Shown here in pieces: positions 1 to 6,126 of a stretch of 9,790 nucleotides of DNA (positions within the stretch are counted from its first letter, which is position 1; the number at the start of each line of letters is the position of its first letter). Source of the stretch: Oscillospiraceae bacterium (lineage in GTDB: Bacteria > Bacillota > Clostridia > Oscillospirales > Acutalibacteraceae). Below the pieces are notes generated by a model. It saw only the letters and a program-made list of their open reading frames with translations. It had not been told where the DNA came from and ran no database searches. The DNA lies in contig JAISWM010000010.1 in the NCBI GenBank assembly GCA_031270785.1, forward strand, positions 1 through 9,790. Direction: 5' to 3'. The position numbers and the translations under genes were made by a program.

Positions 1-11
1 ACAGATTTTTA

Positions 12-118
12 ATGGAACAATTAACAACAGCCCAAATAGTAGAAATATTTTGTGAGATAGATGAATTCTGTAAAGTTTATGAAAACTATTGTCAAAAAAA
101 TTTGCTTGTAGATAAATC
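12..118 (+). pseudogene. IS982-like transposase, N-terminal fragment
   Basis: The frame opens with ATG and reads MEQLTTAQIVEIFCEIDEFC, then KVYENYCQKNLL. This resembles the start of IS982-family transposases, which begin with an EIFxxIDDFC-type segment before the catalytic DDE domain. Only about 35 codons remain. The similarity stops where a hairpin repeat begins at 119 (GGGTAGTGGTCC), and the frame then runs through repeat sequence to a stop at 219-221, so no catalytic residue is present. It is the only trace of a transposase in the window and the only coding sequence on the plus strand. The family call comes from memory of the motif, not from an alignment. The element's left end lies outside the window or in the first 11 bases. 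Confidence 0.6.
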
Positions 119-215
119 GGGTAGTGGTCCAAATTTGTTGATAATATCTTCCCCCCCCGCCATAGGCGGGGGGGAAAACAAAAATGCTACTGTTTTAAAA
201 GGTTTTTTACTATAT
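119..215 (-). repeat. Hybrid K/B hairpin element
   Basis: On the minus strand this reads as a B arm (CTATA near 214, then GTAAAAAACC, AAAACAGTAGC), a C-rich/G-rich hairpin at about 151-174 with an ATA loop, and the right half of family K (GAAGATATTATC, then TTTGGACCACTACCC). The K arm matches those at about 2790-2815, 4430-4463 and 8190-8226. The B arm matches 9366-9410. The two halves come from different families and join at the hairpin. The element truncates the transposase fragment. Confidence 0.75.
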
Positions 216-256
216 ACGTGATATTTTTACGTTTTCCCCCCCATATTTTTACGCTT

Positions 257-394
257 CCCCCCCCGCCATAGGCGGGGGAAAAGAAGGAATTTCAACTATT
301 TTGACCCACAAGGAGATTTTGATGCAAAGCCATTTTTTAAGTGATGCATTTTTCGATAGTTTGCGCTCTGTGAGATTTACGGACAGGTCTATTA
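257..394 (-). repeat. Family C element, partial (C1), with half K
   Basis: Reading the minus strand, the element starts at TATTA and GACCTGTCCGTAAA (376-389), continues with the L arm (CACAGAGCGCAAACTATCG, then TGCATCACTTAAAAAATGG and TTTGCATCAAAATC), and ends in the left half of K (CAAAATAGTTGAAATTCC) and a GC hairpin at about 257-277. The opposite C terminus is absent. The order matches the C6 copy at 9239-9366 in the opposite orientation. Confidence 0.75.
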
Positions 395-484
395 TATACG
401 GCAATATTTTTGTTTTTACTTCGCTAACGGTAACATGAAGTAATACTATCGCTGTTGCACTTGAAATCTGATGTGTATTTGATT
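395..484. other. Non-repeat spacer, no gene seen
   Basis: About 90 bp between two repeat elements. It contains a short inverted pair, ACTTC (419-423) with GAAGT (437-441). No ribosome-binding site, tRNA-like fold or repeat family member is visible. A minus-strand frame crosses it but starts and ends in repeats. Confidence 0.4.
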
Positions 485-551
485 TACTTTTCCCCCCGCC
501 ATAGGCGGGGGAAAAACGCAAATAATACTACATTTCTAAATGATTTTTACT
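485..551 (+). repeat. Hairpin with degenerate B arm
   Basis: A GC hairpin (about 490-515, CCCCCCGCC, ATA loop, GGCGGGGG) is followed by GAAAAACGCAAATAATAC and a TTTTTACTATA end. This aligns with the B arms at 176-214 and 9366-9410 but is more diverged. The left arm does not match K beyond the pyrimidine tract. Confidence 0.55.
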
Positions 552-574
552 ATACCTAATAGGCAAGCGCGAGT

Positions 575-664
575 GGGGTCATGTCTCAAAATAGTTGAAA
601 TCCCTTCTTTTTTCCCCCGCATATGGCGGGGGAAAAGATTATCAACTAATTCGGCCCACAACCC
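575..664 (+). repeat. Stand-alone family K hairpin element
   Basis: A complete K unit without C arms. The left arm is GTCTCAAAATAGTTGAAAT, followed by a pyrimidine tract, a CCCCCGC..GGCGGGGG hairpin (about 614-632), a purine tract and the right arm ATCAACTAATTCGGCCCACA. The outer arms are imperfect inverted repeats (TAGTTGA with TCAACTA). It ends about 40 bp past the typA stop codon. Neither strand gives a T-tract after the hairpin. Confidence 0.8.
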
Positions 665-706
665 GCGATGGGAGTAAGCTGATCCTCACCCCCTTGGCTC
701 GTTTTT

Positions 707-2524
707 TTATTTTTTTGATTGCTTTTTCATACGCTGATCTTTTGAAAGGATTATCTTTCTAAGTCTTATACTTTTTGGCGTTACTTCTACCAGTTCATCA
801 TCTGTAATAAATTCTATGGATTGTTCTAAACTTAATATACTTGGGGGAGTTAACTTCAGTGCTTCATCTGACCCGGATGCCCTCATATTAGTTATATGTT
901 TTTTCTTGCATACATTTACTACTATATCGTCATATTTAGGGCTTACTCCCACTATCATACCCTCGTATACTAATACTCCCGGATCTATGAATAATCTTCC
1001 TCTGTCTTGCGCCGCAAAAAGTCCGTATCCTGTTGCAGGTCCTGATTCATGGGCAACTATTGACCCTTGCTGCCTTTGAACTATTTCTCCCTTAAAAGGT
1101 TCGTATTTGTCAAATATATAATTCATAATGCCATTGCCGTTTGTATCTGTTAAAAATTCAGATCTATATCCCATAAGTCCTCTTGACGGTATTCTGAATT
1201 CAATTTGCGTTACACCTGTGGACTTGGCAATCATATTTACCATTTCGGCTTTTCTTGGCCCTAATTTTTCTATTACTGCTCCTACGTAGCTGTCCGGTAC
1301 TTCTACCATAAGTATTTCAACAGGCTCACAAAGTTTGCCGTCTATTGTTTTCATTATAGCTTTCGGCCTTGACACTTGGAATTCATACCCTTGCCTTCTC
1401 ATAGTTTCAATTAGTATCGATAAATGAAGTTCCCCTCTTCCGGATACTTTAAAAGTGTCCGCTGAGTCTGTTTCCTCAACTTTCATGGCGACGTTGGTTT
1501 CTACTTCTTTAAATAACCTGTCTCGGATATTTCTTGATGTAATAAATTTTCCTTCTTTTCCGGCAAAGGGGCTATTATTAACCATAAACATCATAGATAC
1601 GGTCGGTTCATCGATTTTAACAAAAGGCAGAGGCTCTACTAATTGGGGGTCACAAGCGGTTTCTCCGATGTTAAGGCCGGATATTCCCGCTACGCATATT
1701 ATGTCGCCCAGTGATGCGGATTCAGACTCTACTCTTTTCAGTCCTTCAAACTGATAAAGTTTTGTGATTTTTACGTTTTTAGTTTGCCCACCGGATGAGC
1801 ACAGTGTTACGGTTTGACCTATTGTTACATTTCCTCTTTCAACCCGCCCTATTCCGATTCTTCCAACGTATTCATCATAATCTATATTGGAAAACAGTAT
1901 CTGAAGCGGCCCGTCTATATCTCCGCACGGCGGCGGAACTTCATTTATTATAGTTTCAAAAAGGGGTGTCAGGTCTTTTGCTTCGGCATTAAGGTCCAAT
2001 GACGCGTATCCATGGCGGCCGGAAGCGTATAGCACGGGGAATTCTATTTGAGATTCATCTGCGCCAAGTTCTATAAACAAGTCATATACTTCATTTACCA
2101 CTTCATTTGGCCTTACGCCGGGTCTGTCTATCTTATTTAAAACTACTACGGGTGTTTTTTTAAGTTTTAAAGCTTTTTTCAGTACGAATCTTGTTTGCGG
2201 CATGCATCCTTCAAAGGCATCAATTAAAAGAAGAACTCCGTCTACCATCATAAGGATTCTTTCAACTTCCCCTCCGAAATCGGCGTGCCCGGGGGTGTCG
2301 ACTATATTTATTTTTGTATTTTTATACATTACCGAAGTATTTTTGGAAAGTATTGTAATTCCCCGTTCTCTTTCAAGGTCATTTGAATCCATTACTCTTT
2401 CCGCAACATTTTCGTTTGACCTGAAAATGCCGCTTTGTTTAAGCATTTGGTCTACCAGTGTGGTTTTTCCGTGATCGACGTGAGCTATAATTGCTATATT
2501 TCTTAAATTTTTTCTTTGTCCCAT
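707..2524 (-). CDS. typA: Ribosome-associated translational GTPase TypA/BipA
   Basis: TypA (BipA) is an EF-G-like GTPase that binds the ribosome and supports 50S assembly and growth under stress such as cold. The 605-aa length matches the family. GTPase motifs are visible in order: AHVDHGKT (14-21, P-loop), RGITI (54-58, switch I), DTPGH (76-80) and NKID (130-133). The EF-Tu-like beta-barrel, EF-G domain-V-like part and BipA-specific C-terminal domain (FRIPSRGLMGYRSEF, later GLFAAQDRGRLF) follow. AAAGGGGAG lies about 9 nt before the ATG, which supports this start. The gene stands alone between repeat blocks. A short GC hairpin lies about 50 bp upstream. Nothing suggests damage. The C-terminus is lysine-rich, which is common in the family. 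Confidence 0.97.
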   Translation of the reverse strand: MGQRKNLRNIAIIAHVDHGKTTLVDQMLKQSGIFRSNENVAERVMDSNDLERERGITILSKNTSVMYKNTKINIVDTPGHADFGGEVERILMMVDGVLLLIDAFEGCMPQTRFVLKKALKLKKTPVVVLNKIDRPGVRPNEVVNEVYDLFIELGADESQIEFPVLYASGRHGYASLDLNAEAKDLTPLFETIINEVPPPCGDIDGPLQILFSNIDYDEYVGRIGIGRVERGNVTIGQTVTLCSSGGQTKNVKITKLYQFEGLKRVESESASLGDIICVAGISGLNIGETACDPQLVEPLPFVKIDEPTVSMMFMVNNSPFAGKEGKFITSRNIRDRLFKEVETNVAMKVEETDSADTFKVSGRGELHLSILIETMRRQGYEFQVSRPKAIMKTIDGKLCEPVEILMVEVPDSYVGAVIEKLGPRKAEMVNMIAKSTGVTQIEFRIPSRGLMGYRSEFLTDTNGNGIMNYIFDKYEPFKGEIVQRQQGSIVAHESGPATGYGLFAAQDRGRLFIDPGVLVYEGMIVGVSPKYDDIVVNVCKKKHITNMRASGSDEALKLTPPSILSLEQSIEFITDDELVEVTPKSIRLRKIILSKDQRMKKQSKK

Positions 2525-2574
2525 TTTTTCTTCTCCCCTTTACCTTTAGTTTTCAGTCGTGTCTCAAATCAATA

Positions 2575-2596
2575 ACCCCGCCCTGAAGGGCGGGGT
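2575..2596. other. Perfect 9-bp GC stem-loop upstream of typA
   Basis: ACCCCGCCC, a TGAA loop and GGGCGGGGT form a perfect 9-bp stem. It lacks the TTCTTTT and AAAAGAT flanks of family K, but GTGTCTCAAA just to its left matches the K left flank, so it may be a decayed K copy. On the minus strand it is followed by TTATTGATTT, too weak for a clear intrinsic terminator. It lies 51 bp before the typA ATG and would be in the 5' leader if transcription starts further upstream. Confidence 0.5.
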
Positions 2597-2662
2597 ATGT
2601 ATTTGCCCCGCTTTACCACAGCATTTTTTACCTTCTTTTCCCTTATTTTGCTCTTTTGTGTT

Positions 2663-2862
2663 TATTAGACCTGCCCGTAAACTTTACGGATTGCAATCAA
2701 AATCGACGACGGCATATAAAAATACGGTTGCGCCAAAAAACAGTTGAAATACCTTCTTATCCCACCCCGCCATAGGCGGGGGGAAGATATTATCAATTAA
2801 TTTGGACCACTACCCATTTTTCGATAGTTTGCGCTCTGTGAGATTTACGGACAGGTCTATTA
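2663..2862. repeat. Complete family C element with inverted K core (C2)
   Basis: The inverted ends are GACCTGCCCGTAAA (2668-2681) and TTTACGGACAGGTC (2844-2857), with the direct repeat TATTA on both sides (2663-2667, 2858-2862). The order inside is reverse-complement R arm (GATTGCAATCAAAATCGACG), K core with GC hairpin at about 2775-2792, then reverse-complement L arm (CGATAGTTTGCGCTCTGTG). Compared with C4, the arms are exchanged while K keeps the same direction. The element body is 190 bp. Confidence 0.8.
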
Positions 2863-2908
2863 TATCACATTTTTACTCGCCTTGAGAGGCGGGGAATTAA
2901 CCCGAAGA

Positions 2909-2963
2909 GATTGAAATCCTTTCTTTTTCCCCCCGCCCTATGGGCGGGGGGGAAGATATATTA
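2909..2963 (+). repeat. Family K left part, interrupted by C3
   Basis: GATTGAAATCCTTTC, a pyrimidine tract, a hairpin with GCCC, TAT loop and GGGC at its apex, then GGAAGATA. This is K up to its internal TATTA, where the C end GACCTGCCCG begins at 2964. The remainder of K may resume after the second TATTA at 3091. Confidence 0.65.
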
Positions 2964-3256
2964 GACCTGCCCGTAAATTTTACAGATTGCAATCAAAATC
3001 GACGACGGCGTATAAAAATACGGTCGCGCCAAAAAAACAGTTAAAATTCCTTCTTTTCCCCCCCGCCATAGGCGGGGGGGGAAGATATTATATTATCAAC
3101 TATAGCCGTTACGCTTTAAAAAAGCCCCAATTTCAGAAGTCTTTTTTCCGCTAAGCCCGCGGGGAAAAGCTTGCCTGTGTACCCTTTTCAAAAGCAATAG
3201 CTATACATAATTTTTATAGTCTATTGTAAAGCGAAACAGCTATAATTTGGACCACC
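2964..3256. repeat. Truncated family C element with K core and nested D (C3)
   Basis: It starts with GACCTGCCCGTAAA, then the reverse-complement R arm, nearly identical to C2 (CAATCAAAATCGACGACGG), and a K core with hairpin at about 3057-3080. K is then split by element D1 (3103-3242) and ends in ATTTGGACCACC, 10 bp from the fucosyltransferase stop codon. The L arm and second terminus are missing. The K segment here has TATTA twice in a row (3086-3095), while other K copies have it once. Confidence 0.7.
3103..3242. mobile_element. Family D MITE-like element, nested in K (D1)
   Basis: The ends are TAGCCGTTACG and the inverted CGAAACAGCTA, flanked by TA on both sides (3101-3102, 3243-3244). 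Removing the element and one TA restores ATCAAC-TA-ATTTGG, the undisturbed K sequence seen at 8203-8216. The interior is longer and more diverged than in D2 and D3 and contains an extra palindrome (CAATAGCTATA with TATAGTCTATTG, about 3195-3226). No coding sequence. Confidence 0.85.
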
Positions 3257-3265
3257 CCTTTATCT

Positions 3266-4279
3266 TTAGTTTTCCTGTATCCTTATCCAGTCTTTGGGCA
3301 TCATTTTATCTCGCGTGTCGCCATTTTTAAGCCAAGGTGTAGGAGCCGTGACTATCTTATCTTCATTCGGATTTAGCCAAGTGGCCCACCATGAAAAAGT
3401 ACTGTTTGCAAGTATTTGATGTTTGCAATTTCTAATCTGTTCAAAGTCATAATAATTTGTGGCGTCATCATTTATATCTACAAATGTATAGGGATTATTC
3501 AATATGTCCGGAATATTCAATCCAAAATTTTCTTTTACCCAATCCATATCATCAGAGAAAATAAAGAAATGCGGATTTTCTACTTTAGCTACAATATGCT
3601 TTACGGCTCTGTCATAATATTTCATGTTTGAATATCCTAAGATATCACCATGGTCAGTTCTTCTTATATGAATAGCTACGGAATTTACCGTTTTTATTTT
3701 ATTTAGCATATCTTTATTCTTTTGATCCATAGGCACCGTTAGGGTAAATTTTCGAGTAAAAACGTCCCTGTATTTTTCATAGTCAAAAAGGTCTATAGTT
3801 TCAAAGCAATCGTAGATATATTCGTGTTGCCCGTTATTAAAGTTACTTATTCCTTTTTCTCTGACAAAATTTTCGTCTATTTGGGAAGTACAATTTTTTA
3901 TTCTTTCGCTGTCCGCCACTTTACAATTCACATTAAAATATTTTAAACAATATTCTCTTCTGGCACTAATAATGTCACAAAGTTTTTCATTTTTTGCCAT
4001 TTCTTCAACGGTCGGGCGATTCAATTGCTCCTCATCCTCATAAAAAGATAAATCATAATAAACTTCGCAGTTGCTTTCTTCAGCAAGAGCCAAACCGAAT
4101 GCATACTGAAACATTTGGTTTCCGAGACCGCCGGTCATTTTCACAACTTTATAGTTTTCTTCTCGTTTTTGCTGACGCAAAGTTTGCGTTTTTTTATGTG
4201 TGATTGCAATAACGGCCGCAGAAATTGTTGAAAGCGCAATAAAAATAATAATATATCTTAATTTTTTTGTTATTTTCAT
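3266..4279 (-). CDS. Alpha-1,2-fucosyltransferase-like GT11 enzyme with N-terminal membrane anchor
   Basis: Family-11 glycosyltransferases move fucose from GDP-fucose to galactose in O2 linkage and usually act in surface-polysaccharide synthesis. From the chosen start (337 aa), hallmarks are GGLGNQMFQYAFG (50-62), HIRRTD (204-209, nucleotide-sugar binding), FFIFSDDMDW and NSTFSWWATWLNP near the C-terminus. Residues 9-27 (YIIIFIALSTISAAVIAIT) form one hydrophobic segment after a KKLR start, followed by a basic, polar linker to about 43. This looks like a type II anchor, and most bacterial members I know of lack one. An in-frame ATG at 4294 overlaps GGAGGA, which is correctly spaced for ATG 4279, so the latter is preferred. 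C elements flank the gene on both sides and no other polysaccharide gene is near. The acceptor is unknown. Confidence 0.9.
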   Translation of the reverse strand: MKITKKLRYIIIFIALSTISAAVIAITHKKTQTLRQQKREENYKVVKMTGGLGNQMFQYAFGLALAEESNCEVYYDLSFYEDEEQLNRPTVEEMAKNEKLCDIISARREYCLKYFNVNCKVADSERIKNCTSQIDENFVREKGISNFNNGQHEYIYDCFETIDLFDYEKYRDVFTRKFTLTVPMDQKNKDMLNKIKTVNSVAIHIRRTDHGDILGYSNMKYYDRAVKHIVAKVENPHFFIFSDDMDWVKENFGLNIPDILNNPYTFVDINDDATNYYDFEQIRNCKHQILANSTFSWWATWLNPNEDKIVTAPTPWLKNGDTRDKMMPKDWIRIQEN

Positions 4280-4286
4280 ATTATTT

Positions 4287-4292
4287 TCCTCC
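4287..4292 (-). promoter_or_regulatory. Ribosome-binding site that decides the fucosyltransferase start
   Basis: GGAGGA lies 7 nt before ATG 4279. The alternative in-frame ATG at 4294 would place this motif inside its own second codon and has no good site upstream. Confidence 0.75.
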
Positions 4293-4326
4293 ATTATATA
4301 TTAGACTTCTTTCTAAACTCGATATA

Positions 4327-4559
4327 TACAAGACCTGTCCGTAAACTTCACAGAGCGCAAACTATCGAAAAATGGGTTGTGTCTCAAAATAGTTGAAATT
4401 CCTTCTTTTCCCCCCGCCCATGGCGGGGGGAAAAGATATTATCAATTAATTTGGATCACCACCTAAAAAAAGCCTTTGCATCAAAATCTCTTTGGAGTAT
4501 TTTTATACGCCATCATCGATTTTGATTGCAATCTGTAAAATTTACAGGCAGGTCTACAG
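4327..4559. repeat. Complete family C element with K core (C4)
   Basis: The inverted ends are GACCTGTCCGTAAA (4332-4345) and TTTACAGGCAGGTC (4541-4554), with imperfect 5-bp flanks TACAA and TACAG. The order is L arm (CACAGAGCGCAAACTATCG), K core (4374-4463, 9-bp GC stem 4410-4418 with 4422-4430, CAT loop, extended by four T-A pairs), then AGCCTTTGCATCAAAATCTC and the R arm (TATTTTTATACGCC, CGATTTTGATTGCAATC). The body is 223 bp. K lies nearer the L end than in C5. The element starts about 50 bp upstream of the fucosyltransferase start. Confidence 0.85.
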
Positions 4560-4706
4560 TAAAAACCTTTTCAAACAGTAACTTTTTATTTTTTCCAACG
4601 TCTGCGGTGGTCAAAGAACACAAACAACAGCGGCGTTTTTCCTGTTTTCCCCGCCGCCGGCGGGGAGGGCCGTTCACTTTTTTCAAATGCAGCAGCTGCA
4701 ATTTTT
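4557..4706 (+). repeat. Diverged B/E-family repeat remnant
   Basis: It opens with ACAGTAAAAACCTTTTC and AAACAGTA, shared with the E array (6274-6298) and the B arm at 180-213 (minus). It contains a GC hairpin (CCCCGCCG and CGGCGGGG, about 4650-4666) and ends in TTCAAATGCAGCAGCT, as does the last E unit (6557-6572). It abuts C4 on one side and the phosphatase stop codon on the other. Middle sequence is not shared. Confidence 0.6.
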
Positions 4707-5384
4707 TCATTTTGATAAATTTTTTGCCTGATCCACTAAATATTTAAAGTCTCCGATATGCCCTTGATCATGCCCGGGAGGGACTTCGCCCAATATTTCA
4801 AATACTTTGTCTCTCATCCAAAGGGAAGGGGTTATTCTCAAGGAATATCCGCAACCGTTAGATACGATCCAGCTGTAAAAATCTTTTTTAGGGAATCCGT
4901 AAATGGATAAAAGAGACATCATTACCCCACCATGAGCAAATATTGCCGCAGAGGTAATACCTTTTTTTAATAAGTCTTCAATGACGCTTTCAAAGCTTTT
5001 ACGTATTCTTTTTCCGAAAGCCTCTCCGCTTTCTCCGTTTGGAGGGGATACTTGCTGCCTGCTTTTAAGCCATGTTCTGAATTCTTCGTTATCATCGAGT
5101 TCTTTTGCCGTTTTTCCTTCCCAGTCGCCGAAATCACACTCTTTTAAACCATCTACAATAGTTGGATTGGCTTCAGGATAAATTATTTTACACGTTTCTT
5201 TGCACCTTGAAAGCGGACTGCTGTAATATGCGTCTACTTTTGGATACTTATATTTACTTTTTAATTCTTGAAGTTTTTCTCTTCCAAGGTCGCAAAGCGG
5301 TACGTCTTTCGCTCCGGCGTACTCACCGTTTAAGTTTGCGCTTGTTATGCCGTGGCGGATTAAATGAACCAGATAAGATTTCAT
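4707..5384 (-). CDS. Histidine phosphatase (phosphoglycerate mutase-like) family protein
   Basis: A branch-1 histidine phosphatase: catalysis goes through a phosphohistidine and the substrate is usually a small phosphorylated metabolite. The 225-aa protein has the catalytic RHG at 10-12 (H11), YSSPLSRCKET (54-64, R60), the acid in LKECDFGDWEG (E82) and the second histidine in FAHGG (H151), so all four key residues are present. The CDFGDWEG segment recalls CobC/PhoE/GpmB-like proteins, but the substrate cannot be read from sequence and no cobamide genes are near. The start lies 5 bp after the plsY stop, and its binding site AGGGGAG (5395-5401) lies inside the end of plsY, which indicates co-transcription and probably coupled translation. 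The last residues (AKNLSK) end at a B/E repeat. The region around the C-terminus is not clearly truncated. Confidence 0.9.
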   Translation of the reverse strand: MKSYLVHLIRHGITSANLNGEYAGAKDVPLCDLGREKLQELKSKYKYPKVDAYYSSPLSRCKETCKIIYPEANPTIVDGLKECDFGDWEGKTAKELDDNEEFRTWLKSRQQVSPPNGESGEAFGKRIRKSFESVIEDLLKKGITSAAIFAHGGVMMSLLSIYGFPKKDFYSWIVSNGCGYSLRITPSLWMRDKVFEILGEVPPGHDQGHIGDFKYLVDQAKNLSK

Positions 5385-5389
5385 AAAAA

Positions 5390-6097
5390 TTATTCTCCCC
5401 TTTTCTTGCTTGATATTTTTTGCTCTGTTCCGTTTATAAGCCTTTTTATATTCGATATATGCTTATATGCTATTATTGCTCCCATTATAAAGGCTATCGC
5501 GGTGCACATTAGTACATATGCGGTATTAAAGTTTTCACTGCAATCCGAAAAATAAGTTACCAAAAAAGTTATCGCAGGGTAAGAAACTGCCGCCGCAAGC
5601 GACCCTAAAGAAACTATCTTAGATGCAATTAATACTATTAAAAAAATCGATATCATTATTAAAAAAATTCTATAATCTATCAGAAGCGTAGCAGACCATG
5701 AGGTTAATATTCCTTTGCCTCCTTTAAACTTAAAAAAACACGGGTACAGATGGCCAAGCACACAAGCAAACCCGGACAGATACGCACCGCACTTTAAGAT
5801 AAACATGTTACCCGCAGCAGCAGGGTTAATTTGTATTATAAGCCCTGATATGTACACTGCCAGTACCCCTTTTAAAAAATCCCCCGCAAAGGTAATGATT
5901 GCCGGGCCTGCTCCTACGCTCCTTAAAACGTTTGTGAACCCCGCGTTACCGCTGCCTAGAGTTCTTATATCATTAGCTTTTTTAAATTTAGTTACAATGA
6001 TCGAAAAATTCATACTTCCTATTAAATAAGATATTGTAAATAACAAAATAAGTTCCGGGTAGTATTGATGTAAAAATGAGTATACGGTTTCAAACAT
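5390..6097 (-). CDS. plsY: Acyl-phosphate:glycerol-3-phosphate acyltransferase PlsY
   Basis: PlsY is a membrane enzyme that makes lysophosphatidic acid from acyl-phosphate (supplied by PlsX) and glycerol-3-phosphate, the first step of phospholipid synthesis in Gram-positive and many other bacteria. All three cytoplasmic motifs are seen: SGNAGFTN (49-56), GHLYPCFFKFKGGKG (115-129, glycine-rich) and SKIVSLGS (159-166). Several hydrophobic segments fit the known multi-pass fold. At 235 aa it is somewhat longer than typical members (about 200-215), mainly at the N-terminus and the basic tail SSKKRGE. An in-frame TAA two codons upstream fixes the ATG as the earliest start, yet no clear Shine-Dalgarno site precedes it. 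The E tandem array begins about 30 bp upstream. der lies beyond it, a common pairing in Clostridia, but gpsA, often next, is replaced by the phosphatase gene. Confidence 0.95.
   Translation of the reverse strand: MFETVYSFLHQYYPELILLFTISYLIGSMNFSIIVTKFKKANDIRTLGSGNAGFTNVLRSVGAGPAIITFAGDFLKGVLAVYISGLIIQINPAAAGNMFILKCGAYLSGFACVLGHLYPCFFKFKGGKGILTSWSATLLIDYRIFLIMISIFLIVLIASKIVSLGSLAAAVSYPAITFLVTYFSDCSENFNTAYVLMCTAIAFIMGAIIAYKHISNIKRLINGTEQKISSKKRGE
5395..5401 (-). promoter_or_regulatory. Ribosome-binding site for the phosphatase gene, inside plsY
   Basis: AGGGGAG within the last codons of plsY lies 10 nt before the phosphatase ATG. The overlap supports translation coupled to plsY. Confidence 0.65.
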
Positions 6098-6126
6098 TTT
6101 TTAAAATGGGGAAAATTGATATTTTA

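Noticed and set aside
249..521. Minus-strand 90-codon frame through the left intergenic region
   Set aside because: It starts and ends in hairpin repeats (C1 and the 485-551 unit), has no ribosome-binding site and only its middle (395-484) is non-repeat. The middle reads in a coding-like way but matches nothing I recognise.
119..664. Possible CRISPR array because of repeated hairpin units
   Set aside because: The repeats are palindromic mosaics of unequal length and orientation with irregular spacing, share arms as well as hairpins, and no cas gene is near.
665..706. Possible terminator or IS end after typA
   Set aside because: The short GC-richer stretch with a T-run has no clear inverted repeat and no second copy in the window.
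2575..2596. Intrinsic terminator or attenuator for typA
   Set aside because: The stem is strong, but the minus-strand tail TTATTGATTT is a poor U-tract and no leader peptide or alternative fold is apparent. Kept only as a stem-loop.
4513..4747. Overlapping short frames on both strands at the phosphatase 3' end
   Set aside because: They consist of the C4 R arm and the B/E remnant, with Pro/Arg runs coming from the GC hairpin.
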